This document shows positions 35,889 through 44,681 of a stretch of DNA of 64,000 nt, piece by piece; position 1 is the stretch's first letter; every line of letters starts with the position of its first letter. Origin of the DNA: Echinicola jeungdonensis (GTDB taxonomy: Bacteria; Bacteroidota; Bacteroidia; Cytophagales; Cyclobacteriaceae); assembly GCF_030409905.1 (NCBI RefSeq), contig NZ_JAUFQT010000001.1:1448001-1512000 (forward strand), given 5' to 3'. Position numbers and translations under genes: made by a program. Below the pieces are notes generated by a model, which was given only the letters and a program-made list of their open reading frames with translations, searched no databases and was not told the origin of the DNA.

Positions 35889-36422
35889 TTATTGGTTAAA
35901 AAAAACTTTAATGGCATTTAAAGCTAAACGTTGTCTTTCCTCCCAATTTCCTGAAATCTTGACAACCGGAACATTGGTTTTGGATAAAAGGGCCTCAAAC
36001 TGATCAAAAAAATATTTCCGCATTTCAGGGTCGGGGTATTCCCGTTGGGGGTCATCTTCCCAGGGCAAGTCAATATCTGTAAGGAGGTAAAGGTCATAAG
36101 TTCTTAGCTCCAACTGTTCTGCCACCCAAGGATCCAATTTCTGATATTTATGCTCACTCCAAACCTTAATAACATTAAGATCAGTATCGCAAAACAAAAA
36201 CTGATTGGCCTGATTGGCTTTTTCTTCTTCCAGTTTTATTTGCCCTTGAGCAATCTCCACCAAATCTTCAAACCTGTAAGGACGGTCCAATTTTTCTATA
36301 TATTCCCGGGCATATTCCTCCACCCAAGGTTCACCAAAATGACGGGCAAGGGTTTGGGTAAGGGTGCTTTTACCCGTTGACTCGGGTCCAATGATGACTA
36401 TTTTTTTCACTTTCTCGGGCAT
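35889..36422 (-). CDS. NadR-type ribosylnicotinamide kinase (P-loop ATPase)
   Basis: About 177 residues when started at 36422 (MPEKVKKIVIIGPESTGKST). Matches the C-terminal kinase domain of NadR (AAA_28 type): Walker A GPESTGKST (about residues 12-20), WVEEYAREYIE, FCDTDLNVIKVWSEHKY and YLLTDIDLPWEDD. The adenylyltransferase and DNA-binding domains of full NadR are absent. It phosphorylates nicotinamide riboside to NMN and thus traps it inside the cell. It overlaps the end of pnuC by about 53 bases, so transporter and kinase are made together. Confidence 0.88.
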   Translation of the reverse strand: MPEKVKKIVIIGPESTGKSTLTQTLARHFGEPWVEEYAREYIEKLDRPYRFEDLVEIAQGQIKLEEEKANQANQFLFCDTDLNVIKVWSEHKYQKLDPWVAEQLELRTYDLYLLTDIDLPWEDDPQREYPDPEMRKYFFDQFEALLSKTNVPVVKISGNWEERQRLALNAIKVFFNQ

Positions 36423-37026
36423 ACTTTTTAGCAGATTTAATCCAGGCAATCAGACCAAGGACGGCCAGTATCGTAAAAAACAAAAATTGGAAAGAGGTTA
36501 ATATCAAACCTTTGTAAAAATAAAGGGGAACAGATACCAAATCGGTGATGATCCAAGCTATCCAGTTTTCCACTTTCTTTTTGGCCATCATAAACATTCC
36601 AACAAAAGCCACTGACGTGGTAAAAGAATCCCAATAAGGGACATCACTGTCCGTAAAACGGGAAAGCACAAAATACAAAACTGCATATGATACCATCCAA
36701 AGGGCAATGGAGGAAAGCCAACCTGGCCACTTCAACCAAGTCACTGGCAATACATCCTTTCCGGCCTTGGGATGCGTCCAAACATACCAGCCATAGATGG
36801 ACATGGAAAAATAATAGGCATTGATGCCCATATCAGCATATAATTTTACCTCAAGGCAGATCCAGACATAAATAAGGGTACTAATAATTCCGGTTGGATA
36901 AACCAGAATATTTTCCTTCATGGAAAAATACACACTGGCCACTCCAAAAAAAACCGCTGTGGCTTCCAGCATTGTCATATTTTGTAAGCCCCGAATCAGG
37001 CCATCCATTACCCATTGCCAATCCAT
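36370..37026 (-). CDS. pnuC: PnuC-family nicotinamide riboside transporter
   Basis: Inner-membrane facilitator of 218 residues with about seven membrane helices. Start chosen at 37026 (MDWQWVMDGLIRGLQNMTML); the frame stays open to 37185 but that part is non-coding and reaches into the IS end. Family marks are IYGWYVWTHPK, WDSFTTSVAFVGMFMMAKKKVENWIAWII and the final helix. The PnuC family also includes thiamine transporters (PnuT), but the overlapping NadR-type kinase favours nicotinamide riboside. An IS1595-type element ends 100 bases upstream and may have changed its promoter. Confidence 0.9.
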   Translation of the reverse strand: MDWQWVMDGLIRGLQNMTMLEATAVFFGVASVYFSMKENILVYPTGIISTLIYVWICLEVKLYADMGINAYYFSMSIYGWYVWTHPKAGKDVLPVTWLKWPGWLSSIALWMVSYAVLYFVLSRFTDSDVPYWDSFTTSVAFVGMFMMAKKKVENWIAWIITDLVSVPLYFYKGLILTSFQFLFFTILAVLGLIAWIKSAKKYARESEKNSHHWTRVNG

Positions 37027-37126
37027 GTCCCGAAATAAGGGTAAAAATGGGGGAAATGGAAAGGATTGGAAGATTTTAAAGTTAGTATTTTGATTTAGTA
37101 AATATTTAAAACCACATATAAGAAAA

Positions 37127-38168
37127 TATGTATATCCGCAATGACACCAGTAGCCAAATAAATTAAAAGTGACAGTTAGTGTCAATAGCTTTAGTTAAGT
37201 TATTACTCTGTATAAATTGGGTCAAAATAAACGGTTTTGACCATGAATATAATCAACTTCATTAATCGGTTTCCTGACGAGTCTTCCTGTATTAAGTTCA
37301 TTAGAGAACAAAGGACAAAATCGGGCATCATTTGCAAACGGTGCAGCTGTAACCGTCATTATTGGCTTGAAAACAAGAAGTCCTTTCAATGTGCTTCATG
37401 TGGGTTCAGGACCAGCATCAAGAGTGGTACTGTTATGGAAAACAGCAACCTTCCAATTAGGACCTGGCTGCTGGCCATGACCTTCATAACCGCCACTAAG
37501 AAGAGCTTCAGTGCCTCAGAGCTACAAAGGCAGCTTGGGATGAAGCGGTATGAACCTGTTTTCAGGATGTACCATAAACTCAGGAAGGTCATGGGACAAC
37601 GCGATGATATCTATAGGCTTGAGGATATGGTAGAATATGATGAGGCCTTTGTAGGAAAAGCCACCAAAGCCAAATCCCAAAACAAGCTCAAAAGAGGCAG
37701 GGGCAGTCAAAAACAGTCCATTGTAGCGGTAATGGCCGAATCGACAGTTTTAGAAAACCCTGAATCCGGAAAGCTTGAAAAGAGCTGTAGATATTTTAAA
37801 ATGAAGAAGATAAAGAACTTAGAGGCAAAAACAGCCCAAGGTCTGGTCAAAGAATTCATTGATCAGGACTCAGTGCTTCAAACAGATAAGAGTACCACCT
37901 TCTCAGATCTGGGTGACTGTATTGAGGTTCATGTCAGAGAGGTCTCTGGAACTGATAAAGGCCATTTTAACCTCAAATGGGTTCATATAGCCATAAGTAA
38001 TTTAAAGAAACAGCTGCAGACATACCATATGATAAGTGAAAGGATGATGCAAAACTATCTTGATGAGTTTAGTTATAAGCTCAACAGAAAATATTTCGGT
38101 CAAAAACTTTTTGACCGGCTCATTATTGCTTCCATTTATCCTTACTGGCATGATTGCGGATAATCATA
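37127..38168 (+). mobile_element. IS1595-family insertion sequence, copy A (1042 bp)
   Basis: Boundaries come from comparison with the second copy at 44682-45723. The terminal inverted repeats start TATGTATATCCGCAAT (left) and TATGATTATCCGCAAT (right, reverse complement). The flanking direct repeat TAAGAAAA (37119-37126 and 38169-38176) is an 8-bp target duplication. It encodes one ISXO2-like transposase. It sits about 100 bases upstream of pnuC and transcribes away from it. The only difference from copy B that I found is A instead of C at 37300 (Ile versus Leu in the transposase). Confidence 0.92.
37243..38163 (+). CDS. IS1595-family (ISXO2-like) transposase, copy A
   Basis: Cut-and-paste type transposase of about 306 residues. 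The ATG at 37243 is preferred over the TTG two codons earlier. The N-terminal zinc ribbon has paired cysteines (CKRCSCNRHYW and FQCASC), followed by a helical DNA-binding part. The DDE-type catalytic core has Asp in MVEYDEAFVGK, a second Asp in LQTDKSTTFSDL, and the conserved HIAISNLK/LDEFSYKLNRK region. Frame is intact, so it is probably active or recently active. The protein differs from copy B by one residue. Confidence 0.93.
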   Translation: MNIINFINRFPDESSCIKFIREQRTKSGIICKRCSCNRHYWLENKKSFQCASCGFRTSIKSGTVMENSNLPIRTWLLAMTFITATKKSFSASELQRQLGMKRYEPVFRMYHKLRKVMGQRDDIYRLEDMVEYDEAFVGKATKAKSQNKLKRGRGSQKQSIVAVMAESTVLENPESGKLEKSCRYFKMKKIKNLEAKTAQGLVKEFIDQDSVLQTDKSTTFSDLGDCIEVHVREVSGTDKGHFNLKWVHIAISNLKKQLQTYHMISERMMQNYLDEFSYKLNRKYFGQKLFDRLIIASIYPYWHDCG

Positions 38169-38204
38169 TAAGAAAATATACTATGATTTATACTTAATTA
38201 AAAA

Positions 38205-38238
38205 TTGCCTACTTTTTCCATTGATGAAAAAGTAGGCA
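38205..38238. terminator. hairpin next to IS copy A, terminator-like
   Basis: TTGCCTACTTTTT (38205-38217) pairs with AAAAAGTAGGCAA (38226-38238), followed by an A-run on the plus strand, which is a T-run at the other side on the minus strand. It could terminate transcription from either side. Confidence 0.5.
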
Positions 38239-38254
38239 AAAAATCTAGGCCTGT

Positions 38255-38423
38255 GGAGCATTCTTCAAATTGAACCGATTTCGTTTCCGATAAGGGCTTT
38301 TTTATTCAATTTGATTTTGGACCATTTGTTCCAGACTAAAAATGAGTGGATCTCGCTGTTCCACAACGCGAGCTAACTCATTTTCTTAACGCCTTTCACA
38401 ACTGTTCCAAAACCGAATGCTCC
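38255..38423. repeat. large nested imperfect palindrome
   Basis: Four nested paired segments share one centre: 38255-38263 with 38415-38423 (GGAGCATTC/GAATGCTCC), 38315-38321 with 38406-38412, 38339-38347 with 38376-38384 (AAAATGAGT/ACTCATTTT), and 38352-38356 with 38368-38372 (CTCGC/GCGAG). The left arm has about 50 extra bases. No ORF lies inside. It may be a MITE-like element or a structured RNA. It occupies most of the gap between the IS and the uracil-DNA glycosylase gene. Confidence 0.5.
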
Positions 38424-38519
38424 AAGGGCCGAATCCAGGTTTCCCGTTTTTGATCCTGGTTTTCCCAAACTGCATAAATTTTTTCGAATACTCACAAAAT
38501 TGAAAGGCTAGACTATTAT

Positions 38520-39098
38520 TTAAGATGATTTTAGAGCTTCTTTTACCATTACTTTCAATCTGGGGAGAACAGTTTCTTTGAACCAGGGGTGTTTGGATTG
38601 CCAGATGTTATTTCGTGGAGAGGGATGGGGCAAGGGAAAGAATTTGGGCAAGTAACTTTCAAAATGATGGACCGTTTCAGTAAGATTTTCCTTCCTGGAT
38701 TTCCCCAGATAAAACTTTTGGGCATAATTTCCTACCAATAATACCAGCTCTACTTTCTTCAATTGGGCAAATAACTGCCCATGCCATAAGGGAGCACATT
38801 CCGGTCTAGGTGGTAAATCCCCGGAATTCCCCTTTCCCGGAAAACAAAAACCCATGGGCACCAATGCCAATAATGATGGGTCATAAAATTCCTCCCTTCT
38901 AAGTCCCATCCAATTTCTCAGATTATCACCGCTTTTATCATTCCAGGGGATTCCCGTGTGATGGACAATTTTGCCAGGTGCCTGCCCAACCACCACTATT
39001 TTACTTTCTGTACTTCCCGTGACAATGGGATTAGCTCCCAAAGGCAGCTCCAGTTCACAAACGGTGCACTTTTTTATCTCTGATAATAGCTTTTCCAT
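38520..39098 (-). CDS. uracil-DNA glycosylase family protein
   Basis: A 192-residue member of the UDG superfamily that removes uracil (or related damage) from DNA. Visible are the catalytic-pocket motif VVVGQAPGKIVHHTGIPWND, the conserved LVPMGFCFPGKGNSGDLPPR and a C-terminal FPLPHPSPRNN, which is the HPSPRN substrate-binding loop. Two Cys near the N-terminus (CTVC) and others at FCF and PECAPLWH recall Fe-S UDGs, but cluster binding is not certain. It stands alone on the minus strand. Confidence 0.87.
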   Translation of the reverse strand: MEKLLSEIKKCTVCELELPLGANPIVTGSTESKIVVVGQAPGKIVHHTGIPWNDKSGDNLRNWMGLRREEFYDPSLLALVPMGFCFPGKGNSGDLPPRPECAPLWHGQLFAQLKKVELVLLVGNYAQKFYLGKSRKENLTETVHHFESYLPKFFPLPHPSPRNNIWQSKHPWFKETVLPRLKVMVKEALKSS

Positions 39099-39388
39099 TT
39101 GTTTTAAAGATAAGGTGAAATAAGGGTATATGGTATTTTGAGATTTGATATTTAGGCATCCTATTTAGCTAATAAAATCGAAGGAAGACTGTTAAGGATT
39201 TAAATAAAATAACCCAGGGTATCCTGGTAGAATTTTTACAGCCCGGAAAAATTGTATTATTAACATTTATTAACAGAATTGCCATATTGAAACAAAAAAG
39301 ACCCAATGATTCCACAGATTGTTTCCAAATAACAACAAAAAATAAAAGGGCCATCCTTCAAAACGGGCATTATAGCCACTTTTGGCAC

Positions 39389-39404
39389 TTGGCACGGTTG
39401 ATGA
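39389..39404 (+). promoter_or_regulatory. possible sigma-54-like promoter
   Basis: TTGGCACGG matches the -24 part of a sigma-54 site very well and is preceded by a second TTGGCAC, but the -12 part reads TGATGA instead of TTGC. It would start RNA about 70 bases before the small secreted-protein gene. The other bases of 39099-39388 show nothing clear. Confidence 0.3.
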
Positions 39405-39484
39405 AATAATGCTAAACAAATGACGGAAACTGATCCGCATTAAAAACAAACTTGAAAACTAAAACCAATTTAAATTTAACCATT

Positions 39485-39796
39485 ATGAAAAAGTTAGCAT
39501 TAGTATTCGCTTTGGGAGCATTCACTTTCGCAGGAGTTCAAGCGGCTCCAGTATTTTCAAATGTTGCAGTTATCCAAACTGTAGAAGACAAAGTAGAAAT
39601 TGAAGCTGAAAACCTTCCACAAGCGGTAAAAGACACCATCCTTGGAAGTGAAGAAACAAAAGCTTTGGCCATCTCTAAAGCTTATCAAATAACAGATGCC
39701 GAAGGCACTCTTTCCTATGAAGTGGTTTTCGGTATGGAAGAAGATGCCTTGACCAAAAAGTATGATGCTGAAGGCAAGGAAATCTCAGAAGAATAA
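39485..39796 (+). CDS. small secreted PepSY-like protein
   Basis: A 103-residue exported protein. Start set at 39485, where the signal peptide MKKLALVFALGAFTFAGVQA begins. The mature part is about 80 acidic residues with the pattern of PepSY-like (BLIP-type) domains: LPQAVKDTILGSEETKALAISKA, then a strand TLSYEVVFGM and a last turn KYDAEGKEISEE. Family members are periplasmic or extracellular and of unclear function, possibly inhibitor-like. It is a single gene with its own terminator. Confidence 0.7.
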   Translation: MKKLALVFALGAFTFAGVQAAPVFSNVAVIQTVEDKVEIEAENLPQAVKDTILGSEETKALAISKAYQITDAEGTLSYEVVFGMEEDALTKKYDAEGKEISEE

Positions 39797-39817
39797 TTTA
39801 TTCCTCTTCTCCTTAAT

Positions 39818-39849
39818 AAAAAGCAAGCGCCGCGGCGCTTGCTTTTTTT
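39818..39849 (+). terminator. intrinsic terminator of the PepSY-like gene
   Basis: Perfect palindrome built from GCAAGCGCCG and CGGCGCTTGC with flanking A-run and T-run. It also faces the convergent lspA gene and may act for both. Confidence 0.88.
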
Positions 39850-39899
39850 GTTATTAGATAAATGACTACTGGTTATTCGGGATTCCGGATTGAAAACAT

Positions 39900-40538
39900 T
39901 TATTTCTCCTCTATAAATTGTCTTTGTATTTCATCCTCTTCAGGTTCCTTCTCTTCTTTTTTTTGGTCTGTAAAGAATTTTTTCTGGAACAATAGGATAA
40001 CCAAAACCCCAATAAAAATTGAGGCGTCAGCTATATTGAAAATTGGCCAAAGGGCGGTGTAACTTCCTCCAAATAATGGTACCCATTCCGGAATAAAACC
40101 CTCCCAGATATCTACATAAAACATATCAACAACTTGCCCATGGAACCATGGCGTATTGGCATCATAGGGTGCATTATTTAACCAAACCCCATAGAAAACA
40201 CTGTCAATAAGGTTCCCAATGGCTCCTCCCAATATCATAGCAATGCAGGTAATATATCCTGGATGCACTTTCTTTTGGACAAGGTGATAAAGGTAGTAAC
40301 CAATTCCCACCATGGCTATCAACCGAAAGGTGGTCAAAATTAACTTACCATATTCAGAACCTAGCTGCATGCCGAAGGCCATTCCGGGATTGGTTGTATA
40401 ATGGAGTTTAAACCAATCTCCTAAGATTTTGATCTGCCCGGGTGTGCCAAAATCCATTTGGAAATGGACGAGCATTTTTACTGCCTGGTCAATGGCAATG
40501 ACCAAAAGGGCAATACCAAAATATTTTAAATACTTCAT
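39900..40538 (-). CDS. lspA: lipoprotein signal peptidase (signal peptidase II)
   Basis: Inner-membrane aspartyl protease that cleaves the signal peptides of the many lipoproteins seen here. It has 212 residues with four membrane helices, the conserved TTNPGMAFGM, and the two catalytic Asp motifs GGAIGNLIDSVFYG and FNIADASIFIGV. The protein is longer than the E. coli form because of an insertion around residues 125-150 and a charged, Glu-rich C-terminal tail, both common in Bacteroidota. It follows ileS by 35 bases. Confidence 0.95.
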   Translation of the reverse strand: MKYLKYFGIALLVIAIDQAVKMLVHFQMDFGTPGQIKILGDWFKLHYTTNPGMAFGMQLGSEYGKLILTTFRLIAMVGIGYYLYHLVQKKVHPGYITCIAMILGGAIGNLIDSVFYGVWLNNAPYDANTPWFHGQVVDMFYVDIWEGFIPEWVPLFGGSYTALWPIFNIADASIFIGVLVILLFQKKFFTDQKKEEKEPEEDEIQRQFIEEK

Positions 40539-40573
40539 CTTCCTTTATTTATTTGAAAGCCTTGGATAAGGAA

Positions 40574-43500
40574 TTATACCTTTTCCACTTTCACCTTCAA
40601 TTCAAACTCATCCATGTCCAAAACTGTTCCCTCACTCACATCGCCATTCACAGACAATGAAAGGGCTTGGGTTTCCTCTTGGATATAATCGGCAAAATTC
40701 AATAATGCCCGGTCCACGTCATCATTTAAACGGGCCACTTTAATGGTGATCTTGTCCTGTACTTCCAGCCCCATATCCTTTCTGAGATTTTGGATACGGT
40801 TTACCAAATCCCTGGCGATACCTTCTTGCTTCAATTCATCAGAAAGGGTCACATCCAAGGCTACGGTAATGCCCTGATCACTGGCCACAGACCAACCAGG
40901 AATATCCTGAGAAGTAATCAATACCTCCTCAAGAGTGATTTCCGCCATTTCTCCGTCAACGTCAATTTGGGCAGATCCATTTTTTTCAATGGAAGAAATT
41001 TCCTCCTGGCCCCATTTATTGATCACGCCGGCAACCACTTTCATCTTAGGACCAAAACGCTTTCCTAATAATGGGAAGTTAGGTTTGGCATTTTTAACTA
41101 AAATTCCGGATGTATCATCGATATATTGGATTTCCTTTATATTGACTTCAGACTTGATCAATTCCTCCACATGCTTGATCTGCTCCCTGGTTTTTTCATT
41201 TAAAATAGGAATCAGAATCTTCTGCAAAGGCTGGCGAACTTTCAACTTCTCCTTTTTCCTTAAAGAATGGACAAGAGAAGAAATATCCTGGGCCATCTGC
41301 ATACTGGCTTCCAAATCTTCATTGATCCAGTCCTGATTGGCTGCTTTCCAGTCTGTCAAATGCACGGAATCAGGAATTTGCTGGCCAGCACTTTTGGCAC
41401 CTTCGGTCAAATTCTTAAACATCCAATCTGCATAGAAAGGTGCAAAGGATGACATTAACTGACAAATGGTGGTCAAACAATCATAAAGCGTTTCATAGGC
41501 AGCCTTTTTATCCTCATTCAATTCTCCTCTCCAGAATCTTTTCCTTGCCAAACGGACATACCAGTTGGACAATTGATCAGTAGTAAAGTTCATGATGGCC
41601 CTGGTGGCATAGGTAGCATCATAATTGTCCATGGCCTTTTCCACCTCAGTAATCAGGGATTGGAGTTTGGAAATGATCCATCGGTCCAACTCAGGCCTTT
41701 GGCCAACAGGAACTGATTTTTCTTCCTCATAGGTAAAGGCATCCAAGTTGGCGTATAATGCAAAGAAATTATAAGTGTTTTGCAGGGTGCCAAAGAATCT
41801 TCTTTGCACTTCTGCTACGCCTTCCAAGTTGAATTTCAGATTGTCCCAAGGATTGGCATTACTAAGCATGTACCAACGCAAGGCATCTGGTCCATATTGT
41901 TTTAAGGTTTTGAATGGATCAATAGCATTGCCCAAACGTTTGGACATTTTGTTACCATTTTTATCCAAAACAAGACCATTGGCAATTACATTTTTGAAAG
42001 CTACGCTATCAAACAAAATCCCGGCAATGGCATGCAAGGTAAAAAACCATCCACGGGTTTGGTCTACGCCTTCAGCAATATAATCTGCCGGATAATTGGC
42101 TTTGAAAATATCTTCATTTTCAAATGGATAATGCCACTGGGCATATGGCATGGCCCCGGAATCAAACCACACATCGATCAAATCCGGCTCTCGGAACATT
42201 TTTTCGCCATTACTATCGGCCAAAACCACATCATCCACATAAGGACGGTGAAGATCCACCTCCCCATCCTTAAATGGAGATGCTGTCATCAAGCCTTTAT
42301 CAATAGATTTTTGGATTTCCTCTTCAAGTTCAGCAATGGAGCCTATGCACTTAGTTTCAGTAGCATCTTCATTTCTCCAAACCGGCAATGGCGTTCCCCA
42401 AAATCTTGAGCGGCTTAGGTTCCAGTCCACCAAATTCTCTAACCAATTTCCAAAACGGCCGGTACCCGTGGCTTCCGGCTTCCAGTTGATGGTTTTGTTC
42501 AATTCCACCAAGCGGTCCTTACAAGCGGTGGTTTTCACAAACCAGCTTTCCAAAGGATAGTAAAGCACAGGCATGTCTGTTCTCCAGCAATGTGGATAAC
42601 TGTGCTCGTATTTTTCTACTTTAAATGCTTTATTTTCATTTTTCAGGATGATGGAAATGATCACATCGGTGTTTTTGTATTCGGGTGCATTTTCATCTTC
42701 CTTCAAGTAATTCTTTACATAGAAATCATCCACCCCATATTCTTTATGGGCAGTGATTTCATGTTCCTCCATTTTGGCTTTTAGGTACTCGCCAATAACT
42801 GGGAGGAATCTTCCTTTTTTGTCCACCACAGGAATGTCATTACCCTGATCATCTTTTACAAAAACCCCAGGAATCTTGTTCTGCTCCAGGTTTCTGTAAT
42901 CGTCCGCACCAAAAGCTTTGGCCAGGTGAACAATTCCGGTACCATCCTCCGTGGTTACATAATCCCCTGGGATAATGGTATAGGCAGGATGAGGTAAAGC
43001 GATGCCTTCGATAGGAAACAATGGTTCATACTCTAGACCTATCAGCGATTTGCCTTTAAATTCCTCCACTATTTCATATGGAATCAGCTTGTCGCCTGGC
43101 TTATAATCTTCCACCTTCAGGTCCTCGGCCTTTTTATTAAAATAAGCACCCATTCTGGTTTTGGCCAGGATTACAGTTTGAGGTTGGAAAGTGTAGGGAT
43201 TAAAGGTTTTCACTTTTACATAATCCAGCTTTTCCCCAATAGCCATGGCGGAGTTGGAAGGCAAAGTCCAAGGAGTGGTGGTCCAGGCAATAATGTACTC
43301 ATCTTCTTTGCCTTTTACCTTAAACTGGGCGGTAATTGAAGTATCCTTGACATCACGGTAACACCCAGGTTGGTTAAGTTCGTGGGAACTCAGCCCAGTA
43401 CCTGCGGCTGGAGAATATGGCTGAATGGTGTAGCCTTTATAAAGCAGGTCCTTGTCAAAAAGGCGCTTTAATAAATGCCAAAGTGTTTCAATATATTTAG

Positions 43501-43960
43501 AGTCAAAAGTGATATAGGGATCATCCAGGTCCACCCAATAACCAATTTTTTCGGTCAGGTCATCCCATTCATCCTTATACCGCATCACGGTTTCCCGGCA
43601 TTTTTTATTATAATCCTCAACGGAGATTTTCTTTCCGATATCCTCTTTGGTAATGCCCAATTCCTTTTCCACCTGCAATTCCACAGGAAGACCGTGGGTA
43701 TCCCAGCCGCCTTTACGTTTAACCTGGAAACCTTTTAGGGTTTTGTATCTACAAAAAATATCCTTTAGGGTTCTGGCCATCACGTGATGGATGCCAGGGG
43801 TACCATTGGCGGAAGGAGGTCCTTCAAAGAAAGTAAAAGTTTCAGCGCCTTCTCTGTTTTGGACAGATTTTTCAAAAATCTTATTTTCCTGCCAATAACT
43901 AAGTACGCTTTCACCAATTCCTGGATAATCGACTTGTTTGAACTCCTGATATTTTTTCAC
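40574..43960 (-). CDS. ileS: isoleucyl-tRNA synthetase (eukaryote-like clade)
   Basis: Class I synthetase of 1128 residues that charges tRNA-Ile and edits valine. The HIGH-type motif is PSANGTPGIHHVMA (about residues 50-63), the editing domain holds TTPWTLPSN, and the KMSKS motif is KMSKRLGN. A long C-terminal anticodon-binding region follows. The length and KMSKR form fit the eukaryote-like type 2 IleRS, which is known to be less sensitive to mupirocin; that property is inference. Upstream, a TAACTTTG -7 element lies about 100 bases before the start. It forms an operon with lspA. Confidence 0.95.
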   Translation of the reverse strand: MKKYQEFKQVDYPGIGESVLSYWQENKIFEKSVQNREGAETFTFFEGPPSANGTPGIHHVMARTLKDIFCRYKTLKGFQVKRKGGWDTHGLPVELQVEKELGITKEDIGKKISVEDYNKKCRETVMRYKDEWDDLTEKIGYWVDLDDPYITFDSKYIETLWHLLKRLFDKDLLYKGYTIQPYSPAAGTGLSSHELNQPGCYRDVKDTSITAQFKVKGKEDEYIIAWTTTPWTLPSNSAMAIGEKLDYVKVKTFNPYTFQPQTVILAKTRMGAYFNKKAEDLKVEDYKPGDKLIPYEIVEEFKGKSLIGLEYEPLFPIEGIALPHPAYTIIPGDYVTTEDGTGIVHLAKAFGADDYRNLEQNKIPGVFVKDDQGNDIPVVDKKGRFLPVIGEYLKAKMEEHEITAHKEYGVDDFYVKNYLKEDENAPEYKNTDVIISIILKNENKAFKVEKYEHSYPHCWRTDMPVLYYPLESWFVKTTACKDRLVELNKTINWKPEATGTGRFGNWLENLVDWNLSRSRFWGTPLPVWRNEDATETKCIGSIAELEEEIQKSIDKGLMTASPFKDGEVDLHRPYVDDVVLADSNGEKMFREPDLIDVWFDSGAMPYAQWHYPFENEDIFKANYPADYIAEGVDQTRGWFFTLHAIAGILFDSVAFKNVIANGLVLDKNGNKMSKRLGNAIDPFKTLKQYGPDALRWYMLSNANPWDNLKFNLEGVAEVQRRFFGTLQNTYNFFALYANLDAFTYEEEKSVPVGQRPELDRWIISKLQSLITEVEKAMDNYDATYATRAIMNFTTDQLSNWYVRLARKRFWRGELNEDKKAAYETLYDCLTTICQLMSSFAPFYADWMFKNLTEGAKSAGQQIPDSVHLTDWKAANQDWINEDLEASMQMAQDISSLVHSLRKKEKLKVRQPLQKILIPILNEKTREQIKHVEELIKSEVNIKEIQYIDDTSGILVKNAKPNFPLLGKRFGPKMKVVAGVINKWGQEEISSIEKNGSAQIDVDGEMAEITLEEVLITSQDIPGWSVASDQGITVALDVTLSDELKQEGIARDLVNRIQNLRKDMGLEVQDKITIKVARLNDDVDRALLNFADYIQEETQALSLSVNGDVSEGTVLDMDEFELKVKVEKV

Positions 43961-44057
43961 AATCGCTCTTTTATTTCTTCTTACTCTAATTGAATGGGTT
44001 AAGGAATTTTGGCTGGACTAAATATCCGCACCACTGTAATCCTTTCAAAAGCAGGCA

Positions 44058-44065
44058 CAAAGTTA
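44058..44065 (-). promoter_or_regulatory. -7 element upstream of ileS
   Basis: On the minus strand TAACTTTG fits TAnnTTTG, about 100 bases ahead of the ileS ATG. The -33 part is not clear. Apart from this, 43961-44633 shows no gene, RNA or repeat that I recognise. Confidence 0.4.
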
Positions 44066-44633
44066 ATATAAAACTAGTGTTTCTGTATGGAGAAAAAGGA
44101 AAAACTCACAACTGTGAGATAATAACCTGTTTTCTCATAGGGGAAGTTGATTAAAATCTGTTTTTAAAATCTTAAATAGGATTGATGGTGCAAGGCACCA
44201 GGTATAAAATATGATGAAGTGAAAAGGCAACAGCAATAAAAAATTTAGCAATCATTATTCCTAATTTAACCAGAACCCTCTATTTGCCCAATATTACCTG
44301 TTTTGGTTAACATAAGAAGAAGCATTTGTCTAAAATCTTTTATTCCCATCTTTCTTCTTTTTTAGTATTGATAAGTGACAATAGACCACTCCAATCATAG
44401 ACAAAACATTCCTCCCCCATTTAAATTTGATACCATAACGTTATAATTGAAGCATTTGGAAGGTATTTAAATTGGCAAAATCCAGTGGAATTCGGGCCTT
44501 TTTAATGCCAAAAATCCTGGCTTCCCCTACTTTGAATATTGTAAAGCCTTTGGAAAGTATTAGACATCCAAACTCTAACTTACACTTGAACCATATGCTC
44601 CATTAGCTGGAAAAAGATGTAAAATTAACCAAA

Positions 44634-44681
44634 ATGAAAATCAAACCACAATTAACCCAAAACCTACATTACATTATTTTA
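44634..44681 (+). pseudogene. 5' end of the IS-interrupted DUF2961/GH172 gene
   Basis: ATG at 44634 starts 16 codons (MKIKPQLTQNLHYIIL) that run into the left end of IS copy B. When the IS and one copy of the 8-bp duplication are removed, the frame continues without a gap into codons from 45732 (LMFFPIAVQAQ). This rebuilds a normal signal peptide: basic N-terminus, hydrophobic core and AQA-type cleavage site. So the native gene was 44634-46901 (about 405 residues), and the IS hit the signal sequence. Confidence 0.85.

Noticed and set aside
37027..37185. Longer pnuC start at 37185
   Set aside because: It crosses the IS boundary at 37127, and the family-typical start is at 37026.
43961..44633. 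T-box or other tRNA-responsive leader for ileS
   Set aside because: No T-box sequence or terminator/antiterminator pair is seen, and T-boxes are not expected in Bacteroidota.
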